Shown here one piece after another: positions 24,127 to 34,333 of a stretch of 64,000 bases of DNA. The position numbers were made by a program, and so were the translations under genes. How positions within the stretch are numbered: the first letter of the stretch is position 1; the number at the start of each line of letters is the position of its first letter. This stretch comes from Natronobacillus azotifigens (GTDB lineage Bacteria; Bacillota; Bacilli; Bacillales; Amphibacillaceae). The stretch is taken from positions 124,001-188,000 of the forward strand of contig NZ_JAPRAT010000001.1 in NCBI RefSeq assembly GCF_026805325.1, written 5' to 3'. The notes under the pieces are model-generated. The model saw only the letters and a list, made by a program, of their open reading frames with translations, did no database searches and was not told the DNA's origin.

Positions 24127-25674
24127 CTAATCACTCTCCTTAGGCTTAGTAGGTCTACTATGATTACTATTTCTGACTGGGTTTTTGGTCCCAAACAGCT
24201 TAGCCCTTGTTCGGATAGACCGGAAAGGAGCACGAACAAGCGTATCCTTCCAGTCAGAAAAAACGATTGGAGCGACTGGCTGTAGATATGGCGTACCAAA
24301 AGATCTTAATGAACATAAATGAAAAAGTATTATAATTAAACCAGACATCAAACCAAACATCCCTACCATACTCGATAAAAATAACATGGGAAATCTCAAT
24401 AAACGTAATGATGTTGCTAAATCGAAATGAGGGATAATAAAGGAAGAAATTCCTGTTAATGAAACAATGATTACCATAGGTGCCGATACAATTCCTGCTT
24501 GAACCGCAGCTGTCCCAATGATTAACGCACCTAGGATGGATACGGTTTGTCCTAGTGGTTTCGGAATCCTTAATCCTGCTTCCCTTAGAAGTTCAAAGGA
24601 TATTTCCATAATTAGCGCTTCTACTATTGCTGGAAAGGGAATGACTTCGCGTGAAGCTGCAATGGTAATAATCAAATCACCTGGAAGCATCTCTGGGTGG
24701 AAATTAATGACCGCAATATAAAATGAAGGAAGCACTAAAGATATACACATGAAAAAAATACGAAGCCATCTCGTAAAAGTTGAATGCATAAATCTTTGAT
24801 AATAGTCTTCCGGAGACTGTAACATCATAAAGAATGTCATAGGAGCCATGATGGGAAAAGGTGACCCGTCAGTAAAAAGAACTACTCTTCCCTCCAGTAA
24901 CGCACCTGCAACCACATCTGGCCTCTCCGTGTTTCCAATCTGTGGAAATGGAGAGTATGGATCATCCTCTAGGTATGCCTCTAACTGGCTAGTCCCTAAC
25001 ACAGCATCTATGTTTATCCGGGATAAGCGTTGCTTTACTTCTTTTAAAAGTTTGTCAGAGCATAATCCACGAATATAGACCAAAGCTGTTTCCGTGTTCG
25101 TTAGCGTGCCGAAGTTTAACGTTTCAATAGTCAACCTCTCACTTCTAACCTTTCTCCTTAAAATAGTTAAATTGGTTGGTAGATCTTCCACAAAAGAATC
25201 TTTTGGACCTCTAATAACATTTTCAGTGGAGGACTCTGTAATCTCTCTAATCTTATATTCCGATAATGGAAAGGCTATCATTTGTACTTCATTGTCTATA
25301 AGAAGCAGGACATTCCCCTCAAGAATAGAGGTCAAGGCTTTCTCCAATTGGTCAATTACCGTATAGCCACTAACGGAAATTTGTTTTTGTATTGTTACTT
25401 TTTTTAATACTTCATGGATGGAGGTATCGTTTGTACAAGTATTTAATAAAGGTTCAAGAACATGTTGTTGTAACAGATCCTGATTCACAAGTCCTTGGAT
25501 ATAAATGAGCATACAGTCAAGATCGTTGCCTAGAGTAAATGGATGATAGATTATATCTTTTGATATATAAAATTTTTGATTGAACCATTTCTCCCGTTCT
25601 GTTAAATGAAATGATTTTGTCACATTGACACATCCAATCTTATTAAAAGATATTTCTTCTATTGTTAGTCTCAT
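24127..25674 (-). CDS. GerAA-type germination receptor A subunit
   Basis: This protein of about 515 residues has a large N-terminal soluble domain (to about 275, with HPFTLGNDLDCMLIYIQGLV and TETALVYIRGLCSDKLL), then the GerA membrane domain with RPDVVAGALLEGRVVLFTDGSPF. EALIMEISFELLREAGLRIPKPLGQTVSILGALIIG and IPHFDLATSLRLLRFP follow. In the family these subunits oligomerise as germinant-gated ion channels. It is the first gene of the operon A-C-small-B. The N-terminus is uncertain: the ATG at 25674 has no ribosome site, a TTG lies at 25701, and a GTG about 18 codons in is possible. Confidence 0.9.
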   Translation of the reverse strand: MRLTIEEISFNKIGCVNVTKSFHLTEREKWFNQKFYISKDIIYHPFTLGNDLDCMLIYIQGLVNQDLLQQHVLEPLLNTCTNDTSIHEVLKKVTIQKQISVSGYTVIDQLEKALTSILEGNVLLLIDNEVQMIAFPLSEYKIREITESSTENVIRGPKDSFVEDLPTNLTILRRKVRSERLTIETLNFGTLTNTETALVYIRGLCSDKLLKEVKQRLSRINIDAVLGTSQLEAYLEDDPYSPFPQIGNTERPDVVAGALLEGRVVLFTDGSPFPIMAPMTFFMMLQSPEDYYQRFMHSTFTRWLRIFFMCISLVLPSFYIAVINFHPEMLPGDLIITIAASREVIPFPAIVEALIMEISFELLREAGLRIPKPLGQTVSILGALIIGTAAVQAGIVSAPMVIIVSLTGISSFIIPHFDLATSLRLLRFPMLFLSSMVGMFGLMSGLIIILFHLCSLRSFGTPYLQPVAPIVFSDWKDTLVRAPFRSIRTRAKLFGTKNPVRNSNHSRPTKPKESD

Positions 25675-25680
25675 TTTTAA

Positions 25681-25713
25681 AAAATATGCAATTAAAACCA
25701 AATGAGAAATTCA
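25681..25713 (-). promoter_or_regulatory. Candidate sigma-G promoter of the ger operon
   Basis: On the minus strand TGAATTT (25713-25707), an 18-nt spacer and CATATTTT (25688-25681) resemble forespore sigma-G elements, as expected for a germination receptor. If true, transcription begins near 25675, so translation would have to start downstream of the first ATG. Confidence 0.35.
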
Positions 25714-25860
25714 AACAGGAGGCAGAAGCTTGAAAATTACGAAGATTAGGAGAGATTATTCGGGAAAGGAAAATTCTTTAATGTAATGTGCAGTCAATTT
25801 ATCCTCTCAGATCATATAAATATCATAGTAGAATTTTTGTAATGGAAAGGAGAGATTTAT

Positions 25861-26034
25861 ATGTCGATAACAACTTTATCGAGTTTAGATAAGCAGAAAA
25901 TGACTTATACAGCCACAGGTATGTTTGTGGTGGGAGCAATTTTATTTGTGATCGGTTCCCTTCTTCTTTTTACCGTTTCCAAGAGTGATTTAGATGATGC
26001 AGTTTCTCACTCGAGTAATATTTTTGATTTATAA
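25861..26034 (+). CDS. 57-residue single-span membrane protein
   Basis: The start ATG follows AAAGGAGAG at the right distance. The protein begins MSITTLSSLDKQKMTYTATG. It has one hydrophobic segment (about 21-40, MFVVGAILFVIGSLLLFTVS) and a short acidic tail ending SHSSNIFDL. I do not recognise a family. It lies divergently between the ger operon and guaC. A ribosome site, membrane segment and intact frame make it a likely real gene. Confidence 0.65.
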   Translation: MSITTLSSLDKQKMTYTATGMFVVGAILFVIGSLLLFTVSKSDLDDAVSHSSNIFDL

Positions 26035-26122
26035 TTCCAGCTCGCTTAGACCAAGTCAATTGATTGTTCTTAGGTTTGTTATGGGCCAATTTTTTACAGG
26101 GGTAGAAGAACGATAGGATGCA

Positions 26123-26229
26123 TTTATCCTGGAACAACCGTTTGGAAGACTCACACTTTAAAACACAAGAAAAACTAAAGTTGTTTAAGTGACAATAAAG
26201 GATGCAGTACCCCAAATGGTTCACTTTAT
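26123..26229 (+). repeat. Family-1 dispersed repeat, copy 7 (degenerate, 107 bp)
   Basis: TTTAT is kept at both ends, with CCTGGAACAACCG and ACCCCAAATGGTTCACTTTAT recognisable. The middle module and the right hairpin are deleted, so sequence passes from GGTTCA directly to CTTTAT. The left hairpin is worn. Confidence 0.75.
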
Positions 26230-26275
26230 ACTTCTTGAATTTATATATGCAAGTTCGCACCTCGCAGTTATACGT

Positions 26276-26315
26276 AAAAAAGCAATGCCCAAATTTAGGA
26301 CATTGCTTTTAAAAT
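26276..26315. terminator. Terminator downstream of guaC
   Basis: The stem AAAAGCAATG / CATTGCTTTT has T runs on both sides. It lies 58 bp past the guaC stop. Confidence 0.75.
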
Positions 26316-26372
26316 ATTTAGACGCTCCTATAAGCTTTGGTTCCGTCTTAGGTTTAATATATCCAAAAAGAT

Positions 26373-27359
26373 TTAATAAACGTGATCACCATTGAAAATG
26401 GAGTTTTTTACAACAACATAATCAACATTACGAATGGCCTGTAAATGCTTACCACCGGCATAGGAGATTGACGATTGTAAGTCTTGTTCCATTTCGGTTA
26501 AGGTATCTTGCAAGTGCCCTTTGTATTCTACAAACATCTTCTTTCCTTCGACATTGCGTTTTTCCCCTTTTTGGTACTCTGATGCAGAACCGAAGTATTC
26601 TTTGTAAAGTTTGCCGTCTTGTTCCACAGTCACACCAGGCGATTCTTCATGACCAGCAAAAAGTGATCCAATCATCACCATGGTAGCCCCAAAACGAATA
26701 GATTTTGCGATATCACCATGTGTGCGGATCCCTCCATCTGCAATCAAAGGTTTGCTAGCGGCTTTCGCACACCAACGTAGTGCTGCTAATTGCCAACCCC
26801 CAGTACCAAACCCTGTTTTAATCTTTGTTATACAAACTTTTCCAGGACCGATTCCAACTTTTGTTGCATCTGCACCTGCATGTTCTAATTCACGCACTGC
26901 TTCTGGTGTACCAACATTACCTGCAATGACAAAGCTCTTCGGTAATTTTTCTTTAATGTATTGAATCATATTAATAACTGCATTGGAGTGTCCATGTGCA
27001 ATATCAATAGTAATAAATTCTGGTACGAGTTTTTCTTCCACCAACTGATCAATGAAAAGATACTCTTCCGGTTTAACTCCAACGCTAATAGAAGCAATTA
27101 ACCCTCGATGTTGCATATCTTTTGTGAATGTTATACGTGCTTCTGGTTCGAAGCGGTGCATAATATAGAAATAATTATTCTCAGCAAGATATAGTGCAAC
27201 TTTCTCATCAATAATCGTTTGCATATTAGCAGGCACAACTGGTATTTTGAAGGTATATCCTCCTAAAACAACAGAAGTATCACATTCAGAACGGCTATTT
27301 ACAATGCATTTTGCGGGAATTAACTGAATATCTTCATAATCAAATACGTTTTCCATCAT
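26373..27359 (-). CDS. guaC: GMP reductase
   Basis: This 328-residue TIM-barrel enzyme converts GMP to IMP with NADPH and release of ammonia, feeding guanine nucleotides back to the adenine branch. The catalytic Cys176 sits in [11 protein letters not shown], followed by TGFGTGGWQ. The phosphate-binding strand is [12 protein letters not shown], with [12 protein letters not shown] after it. It lacks the CBS domains of IMP dehydrogenase, and the N-terminus [14 protein letters not shown] is typical of the Firmicute GuaC type. AGAGGTGAAAA precedes the ATG pair. It is monocistronic. Confidence 0.96.
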   Translation of the reverse strand: MMENVFDYEDIQLIPAKCIVNSRSECDTSVVLGGYTFKIPVVPANMQTIIDEKVALYLAENNYFYIMHRFEPEARITFTKDMQHRGLIASISVGVKPEEYLFIDQLVEEKLVPEFITIDIAHGHSNAVINMIQYIKEKLPKSFVIAGNVGTPEAVRELEHAGADATKVGIGPGKVCITKIKTGFGTGGWQLAALRWCAKAASKPLIADGGIRTHGDIAKSIRFGATMVMIGSLFAGHEESPGVTVEQDGKLYKEYFGSASEYQKGEKRNVEGKKMFVEYKGHLQDTLTEMEQDLQSSISYAGGKHLQAIRNVDYVVVKNSIFNGDHVY

Positions 27360-27400
27360 TTTTCACCTCTAAAGACGAATATTTTTCTATAAACTAATAT

Positions 27401-27416
27401 TAATTGTTCGACCATT
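27401..27416 (-). promoter_or_regulatory. Possible PurR box upstream of guaC
   Basis: On the minus strand TGGTCGAACAATTA resembles the conserved CCGAACAWT core of B. subtilis PurR boxes. A clear second inverted box was not found at the usual spacing, so this is a weak call. Confidence 0.3.
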
Positions 27417-27646
27417 AGGTAATATACCGTATTTTGTTGTGAATGTCAAAAGGAATGTTATTTGGACATAATCTATTTCTTTAAATATTGTTCGCAGACT
27501 CACTTTTAATAGAAAAATATTAGTTGTCGAATTATTGGGAGCGAAGTAGAAGGAGGTTAATCAGTACGTGTTAAAATTTTCATCTGTTCTTCTTTCGTAT
27601 GAGTTCGTGTTATTCAGACCATGCTAATAAAAAAGGGGTGCTTGAT

Positions 27647-27949
27647 TTGAATACAAAAGAAATAATCAATGGAATTATTGCTAGCGGGGGAAGCGCAAGA
27701 GATCACGCGATGCGTGCGATAACAGCAGCAAAGTCAGCGGATTTTGAAGAGGCAAATAAATGGATTAAAAAATCGAATCAATCGTTACATGAAGGGCATA
27801 AACTACAAAGCCAATTAATGGAAGTGGAGGAAAATGGTCAACTATCAGAAATCACATTACTCATGATCCATGCACAAGATCACATTATGACTGCCTCATC
27901 ACTTAAAGACTTAGCAGTGGAAATAATTTATTTGCATAAAGAGAAGTGA
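27647..27949 (+). CDS. PTS lactose/cellobiose-type IIA component, alone
   Basis: This 100-residue trimeric helical protein of the PTS Lac family IIA passes phosphate from HPr to a IIB. The active-site His75 lies in LLMIHAQDHIMTA, and the N-terminus NTKEIINGIIASGGSARDHAM matches the family. The start is TTG at 27647 after AAAAGGGGTG; an upstream extension to 27599 has no ribosome site and no family match. No IIB or IIC gene is nearby. It lies upstream of a GH1 glucosidase, separated by a family-1 repeat, so it may serve a transporter encoded elsewhere or be regulatory. Confidence 0.88.
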   Translation: MNTKEIINGIIASGGSARDHAMRAITAAKSADFEEANKWIKKSNQSLHEGHKLQSQLMEVEENGQLSEITLLMIHAQDHIMTASSLKDLAVEIIYLHKEK

Positions 27950-27956
27950 GGAACAA

Positions 27957-28113
27957 TTTATCCCGGAGCAACCGTCCGTAATACTCCACCTCAAAACAAG
28001 GAGAATACCAAGTTGTTTCAGTGGTAGTAGCGGACGATAGCACCCCGAATGGTTCAACTAACAATCAATCGGAGAATATCTAAAAAACCCCACCGATTGA
28101 AGTTTCACTTTAT
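27957..28113 (+). repeat. Family-1 dispersed repeat, copy 8 (short form)
   Basis: This is a 157-bp copy with TTTAT on both sides, starting 7 bp after the PTS IIA stop. It is moderately diverged. The right hairpin has moved register, with CAATCGG pairing CCGATTG. Confidence 0.9.
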
Positions 28114-28274
28114 GGTAACGATCATTAGTTTTTTGCACTGATTTTACATAGTTTTTTTGTGAAACGTTTTGGAGTAACATGTCACACTTGATAGTAACAA
28201 GGAAATCAGTTGAATCTCTTTTCATTAAGGAAAATCTTAACTATACTAATTATAAAGATGAAATGAAAAGATAA

Positions 28275-29711
<1,437 letters not shown>

Positions 29712-29743
29712 TAAACAAAGAAGATCTGAATTTTTAAAGACAG

Positions 29744-29785
29744 AACGTCTAGTTTCCTAAAGAAGCTAGACGTTTGATTTTTTTT
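29744..29785 (+). terminator. Terminator after the GH1 gene
   Basis: The stem AACGTCTAG / CTAGACGTT with a 12-nt loop is followed by TGATTTTTTTT. Confidence 0.85.
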
Positions 29786-29802
29786 AGACCATTGGTCCGA
29801 TG

Positions 29803-29976
29803 TTAAAGGGCGTGGGATGCATTATTCCAAATCCCAAATATAAGGTAAATAAGCAAAAAAGTAATAGCCCCAATTATTGCGTAACGCTTTCCATATCCTT
29901 TAAAATACATAATTAAACTGGTACATGCAGTGAAAATAAAAGTCAATCCTGCAATAAGAATGGCGATATTCATCAT
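29803..29976 (-). CDS. 57-residue two-span membrane protein
   Basis: Start ATG-ATG (29976 or 29973) follows GGAGGGAGTATAAG. The protein has two hydrophobic segments (about 3-24 and 32-50, joined by FKGYGKRY) and ends NNASHAL. The family is not recognised, but the ribosome site and two-helix hairpin support a real gene. It lies convergent to the GH1 gene and downstream of the GGDEF-EAL gene. Confidence 0.65.
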   Translation of the reverse strand: MMNIAILIAGLTFIFTACTSLIMYFKGYGKRYAIIGAITFLLIYLIFGIWNNASHAL

Positions 29977-30075
29977 GCTTATACTCCCTCCTATCGCATC
30001 AAGCAGTTTCTAAATAAAAGTGTTCAGTATATATTAAAACTCACCTTTTTTATTATATACGACTTGTCAAGTGTT

Positions 30076-32535
30076 CTAATCATTACTAAATGCTGATTCC
30101 TGGATAAAACCAGGAACTTGCTCTGCAGCGATCGGTTTACTATAATAATACCCTTGTAAGACATTACAAGCTAAATTCTTAAGAAAATCAACATGATCAG
30201 CCGTTTCAACCCCCTCGGCTATTAATCCTATACCTAACTTCTTTCCTAACATGATAATTGATTCAATAATTTCACGATCATCTTTATCTGTTGACAAGTC
30301 TTGCACGAATGATTGATCAATTTTTAAGTAATCGATGGGGAATTTTTTTAAATAGTTTAGTGAACTGTACCCTGTACCGAAGTCATCAATCGATATTTTT
30401 ACACCAATATTTTTAAGTTGTTGTAATACGTTAGATGCAATCGTCGAATCCATGGCCATGGATTCTGTAATTTCTAGAACCAAATATTGTGGATCTAGTT
30501 CTGTTTTGGTTAAAATGTCTTCAATGACAGTAGGTAGGTTATCTTGGTAAAACTGTCTAATCGATAAATTCACCGAAACGGAAAAAGGTTTCATGCCATC
30601 AACTTGCCATTGTTTTGCTTGGCTACATGCGTTACGTAGAACCCATTCACCAATCGGTATGATTAAGCCGGTTTCTTCTGCTAATGGAATAAAGTCGTTT
30701 GGACCTATTAGACCATAGATATTATTTTCCCATCGAATTAATGCTTCTACACCATCTATGTGACCAGTGATTGCATTAATCTGTGGTTGATACACTAAGA
30801 AAAATTCCTCTCGTTCAATGGCTTTTCGAAGTAATGTCTCTAATTCTGTATCGCCATAAACTTTCTTTGGTAGCTGTTCTTGATAGAATTGAAAATTACT
30901 CTTACCAATTCGTTTAGCATGATACATCGCATTATCTGCATTCTTAATTAATGTAGACTTATCCACCCCGTCATCTGGGTATATGCTGATACCCATACTC
31001 GGAGTACTGACAATTTCAAGTTTATCCATCTGATAAGGTGTCACCAATAGATTAAGCAACTTCTCAGCAAATTGTTTTAAAGCATGTTGATTCGTTTCTT
31101 GGATTAGTAGGATAAATTCATCTCCGCCATATCGATAAACAGTGATTTTTTCTGTTCGTACACTTTTTAATCGTTTAGCCACTTTTTTAAGTAAGCTATC
31201 TCCTTGGGAATGCCCTAATGAATCATTTATTACTTTAAATCGATCAAGGTCTAGAAAAATAATCGCGAATTTATCTTTCATTTTACTTGCGTGAGCAATT
31301 ACTTGATCGAAATCTACCTCAAAGGACCGTTGATTAGGTAATGCTGTTAAATGATCATGATAGGCAATATAATTTAGTTGATCGGTTAATTTTTTATGTT
31401 CCGTTGTATTTTTGATAATACAATGCATTCCTATTATCTTCTCATCAATGACAATCGGGATAACAGTAATATGGATGTGTATTATTGATCCTTCTTTATG
31501 CATGATCGAGGTTTCAAACCGCATTGGCTGACCATCAGAAGCATTTTCAAGTAATAACTTTACTCGATCCTGCTCATTTTCTGGACATAATTGTGAAAAT
31601 TTCTTTCCAATCAACTGACTCTTCTTATATCCTGTCATATCTTCAGTAGCTTGATTCACGTCAGTTAGATTTTCTTCCATATCAAAACTAGCAACCATAT
31701 CAATATTATTATCAAATAATGATTTATATCGTTGTTGACTCTCCTCTAGCAATTGCTTTGTCCTGTTTTCACTAGTAATATCCTGTGCAATACCAATTAC
31801 CCCGGTTATTTCTTCTTCGATTATAATTGGCACCGCGGTAATTTGAAGTTCGTATCGGTCACCAAGTTTACTCCACGTAATTTGTTCAAATTGGGTGGAA
31901 TATCCGCTAATAATCTTTTTAAACTGTTGATTCGTATGTGCGATATCTTCTTTATCAACAAGTATTTGATAGTGAGTACCGATTAATTCGTTTTTTTCGT
32001 ATTGTAAAAGTTCAAAGCCAGCAGGATTCATACTTGCGAATTCACCAGTAGCGTTGAGGGTGAAAATAATGTTAGGGTTGTAATAAAATAGTGATTCGAA
32101 TTGTTTAGTTCGTTTTACTAGCATCGTTGCAACATGCTTACGCTTAGAAACATCTCGAATAAAAGCAAGAATAATATATTTATTGTTACGATTAGCAATA
32201 ATTTGAGCATTAATTTCAATAGGTAGAAGCTTCGATTGTGTGGTGTGAATAAAATTTTCTGTGACTAATCTCTTCTCTTTTACTAATTCTGTTTGGTACT
32301 GAAAAAAACTCTCTGTATCTCCAAATAATGTTGCTGGTGAAAGATTAATTAATTGTTCTTCTGTATAACCCGTAATGTTACAAGTAGCTTCATTTATTTG
32401 AATAAATTTGGCGTTTTTCTCCGATTGATCTAACTCATAAATGACAATTGGATTATTCATATGTTGAAATAATTGTTTTAATTCAGGATTAGGAAATTGC
32501 AGCACATTTTTTTCATTAGAATTAAAGTAAGACAT
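30076..32535 (-). CDS. PAS-GGDEF-EAL cyclic-di-GMP enzyme
   Basis: This 819-residue protein has three PAS sensor domains (about 20-130, 142-257 and 265-382), then a GGDEF domain (motif at 470-474, intact) and an EAL domain (motif at 597-599, intact, with DDFGTGYSSL and LKIDQSFV). Both cyclase and phosphodiesterase centres look competent, so it may make or break cyclic-di-GMP depending on PAS input. There is no membrane segment. The usual inhibitory RxxD before GGDEF reads RTEK, so product inhibition may be absent. The start ATG at 32535 follows GAAAGGAAG; the frame runs 29 codons upstream without a ribosome site. Confidence 0.93.
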   Translation of the reverse strand: MSYFNSNEKNVLQFPNPELKQLFQHMNNPIVIYELDQSEKNAKFIQINEATCNITGYTEEQLINLSPATLFGDTESFFQYQTELVKEKRLVTENFIHTTQSKLLPIEINAQIIANRNNKYIILAFIRDVSKRKHVATMLVKRTKQFESLFYYNPNIIFTLNATGEFASMNPAGFELLQYEKNELIGTHYQILVDKEDIAHTNQQFKKIISGYSTQFEQITWSKLGDRYELQITAVPIIIEEEITGVIGIAQDITSENRTKQLLEESQQRYKSLFDNNIDMVASFDMEENLTDVNQATEDMTGYKKSQLIGKKFSQLCPENEQDRVKLLLENASDGQPMRFETSIMHKEGSIIHIHITVIPIVIDEKIIGMHCIIKNTTEHKKLTDQLNYIAYHDHLTALPNQRSFEVDFDQVIAHASKMKDKFAIIFLDLDRFKVINDSLGHSQGDSLLKKVAKRLKSVRTEKITVYRYGGDEFILLIQETNQHALKQFAEKLLNLLVTPYQMDKLEIVSTPSMGISIYPDDGVDKSTLIKNADNAMYHAKRIGKSNFQFYQEQLPKKVYGDTELETLLRKAIEREEFFLVYQPQINAITGHIDGVEALIRWENNIYGLIGPNDFIPLAEETGLIIPIGEWVLRNACSQAKQWQVDGMKPFSVSVNLSIRQFYQDNLPTVIEDILTKTELDPQYLVLEITESMAMDSTIASNVLQQLKNIGVKISIDDFGTGYSSLNYLKKFPIDYLKIDQSFVQDLSTDKDDREIIESIIMLGKKLGIGLIAEGVETADHVDFLKNLACNVLQGYYYSKPIAAEQVPGFIQESAFSND

Positions 32536-32994
32536 CGCAAAACTTCCTTTCAATACAATCGCGTAAACACAATGTAAAATAAAGTCGAATTTTATCAAAT
32601 AATCGTTATCTCTAGTATACAATGAAAACGAGTATATTGCATTGCAAATTGAAAGAGATAGGGGCTATCATTTAAATTATCAGGAAGAAAAATCTTGAAT
32701 ACTATTGCATAGTGGTAAAGAAGCCTTCATTTAAGTTGTATTAATAAGTAGTACTTTGTATGAGATCAATTAATTACTACAGATGAGCAGTTCTAGTATA
32801 TGATTGGTATACTACAAAACTGATAATCTATTATTTTCTGAAGAAACTTCAATACAAATGAGTTAGATTTCGTTGATTAAGATAATGAAGTATAGAATAA
32901 AAATGTTAAGTTAGAATTTTCAGAAAATTAATGAGTTAAATTATTTTTCCCTATAAATTATGATATAATGTGAAAGAGTGGAGGGATCTTTGAG
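32536..32994. other. AT-rich divergent promoter region before ykuI
   Basis: No gene is seen. TATAAT at 32964-32969, about 11 bp before the GGAGGG ribosome site, is the likely -10 of the following gene, with only a weak -35. The rest is featureless AT-rich sequence. Confidence 0.5.
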
Positions 32995-34209
32995 ATGAAA
33001 TCATTGGATATCATAGAAAAAAAAGAGCAACTAAAACCACTTTATCAGCCAATTGTTAGTGCGGTGACACACGAAATAGCAGGCTATGAAATTTTTGCTG
33101 CAATAGAAGAAAATGGTGTCAAAAAAAGTTTAGCAAACTTTTTTCTGGATGATGAAGTTCCTGGAGAGTTTAAACTTGAAATTGATCAATACATATTAAA
33201 ACAAGCTATTCAAACATCAATTTTAAATGGTGGTCAGTTTTTTTTGACAATAAATCGAACAGTTGAAGAACTTATGATACGAGACGGAGAACCCTTATTG
33301 GAGTTATCACGTCAATTTGAGAAAGAGAATTTTTCAATGAATCGAATTGTGTTAGAAATTAAGGAAGACGATATTGAAGAGTACTTTGATGATATATATC
33401 ACCTTCTCTTGTATTATAAAAATTGTGGCATTCAAATCGCCATTGATCAATTAGGGAAGAAGACTGCCAATTTAGACCGAATTCGTCAATTAGAGCCTCA
33501 TATATTAAAAATGAATACCAGAATTATTGGAAGTTATGAGACGGAAGGGTATGAAGACATTATGTACTCTTTTGAAATGCTAGCAGATCGGATTGGCGCA
33601 GCTTTGTTGTTTGAAAATGTGGAAGATGATTTCTTGCAATATTTCGCATGGAAACATGGTGGGCGGTACTATCAAGGATATTATCTTGCCAGACCTTCAC
33701 ACGAATGTATCACGACCAACGATCTTGAAGTCAATCTGGAAAAAAAAGCTACAGAATATATTAAGCGTCAAAAAAAATTAATCGAAGAACGTTTGGCTTG
33801 GATGGTTAACTGGGAGGATAGAATAAAGAAGTTACTGATTAGTTGGACTGGCCCGGAGTTTGTTAATGTATTTTTAGAAGAAGTTACGAAACATTTTGAT
33901 CACGAGAGCTTTCGGATCTACGTTTGTAATGGAGATGGGAAACAGGTTTCAGCTAATTTTCGAAAAGAAAGTAACTTTTGGATGAAGGAAAAAGATCAGG
34001 AAGGGGCAAACTGGGCGTTTCGTCCATACTTTTTAGCAAATTTGATGCAAATGAAGTTGTGGAACCGAGCCATGTTATCTGATTTATATTCAGACATTGA
34101 GACGAGAGAATTAATACGAACATTTAGTTTTCCATTAGCTGATAACTATTTTATATTTATTGACATGAGTTATTCTTTTTTATATAACAAAGATTGTTTA
34201 CTCATTTGA
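32995..34209 (+). CDS. ykuI: YkuI-like degenerate EAL protein with C-terminal PAS-like domain
   Basis: This 404-residue protein is co-linear with B. subtilis YkuI: an EAL-fold domain (about 1-245) joined by a long helix to the YkuI_C PAS-like domain (about 275-404), ending FSFPLADNYFIFIDMSYSFLYNKD. The signature EAL is EIF here (32-34), the metal motif DDFG is DQLG, and KID is KMN. It is probably unable to hydrolyse cyclic-di-GMP and acts as a receptor. It is next to, and divergent from, an apparently active GGDEF-EAL enzyme. GGAGGG precedes the ATG. Confidence 0.9.
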   Translation: MKSLDIIEKKEQLKPLYQPIVSAVTHEIAGYEIFAAIEENGVKKSLANFFLDDEVPGEFKLEIDQYILKQAIQTSILNGGQFFLTINRTVEELMIRDGEPLLELSRQFEKENFSMNRIVLEIKEDDIEEYFDDIYHLLLYYKNCGIQIAIDQLGKKTANLDRIRQLEPHILKMNTRIIGSYETEGYEDIMYSFEMLADRIGAALLFENVEDDFLQYFAWKHGGRYYQGYYLARPSHECITTNDLEVNLEKKATEYIKRQKKLIEERLAWMVNWEDRIKKLLISWTGPEFVNVFLEEVTKHFDHESFRIYVCNGDGKQVSANFRKESNFWMKEKDQEGANWAFRPYFLANLMQMKLWNRAMLSDLYSDIETRELIRTFSFPLADNYFIFIDMSYSFLYNKDCLLI

Positions 34210-34231
34210 TAGGGATAGATGGAAAAGATTC

Positions 34232-34297
34232 ACTTTCTAAGTAATGAAATGACAGATGATCATTCAAGGTCATCTGTCATTTCATTTGCCAGAAAGG
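34232..34297. terminator. Long hairpin between ykuI and ydbT
   Basis: Perfect 17-bp arms AATGAAATGACAGATGA (34243-34259) and TCATCTGTCATTTCATT (34270-34286), with further CTTTCT/AGAAAG pairing outside, enclose a 10-nt loop. It likely terminates both convergent genes. The inner GACAGATGA.C arms resemble those of the long hairpin in family-2 copy C. Confidence 0.7.
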
Positions 34298-34333
34298 GTA
34301 ACAGCATTCTTATAGAAGAAGCTGAGTTTCGTC

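Noticed and set aside
28150..28180. CcpA cre site upstream of the GH1 gene (GTGAAACGTTTTGG)
   Set aside because: Spacing of the TG, AA and CG positions does not fit the cre consensus.
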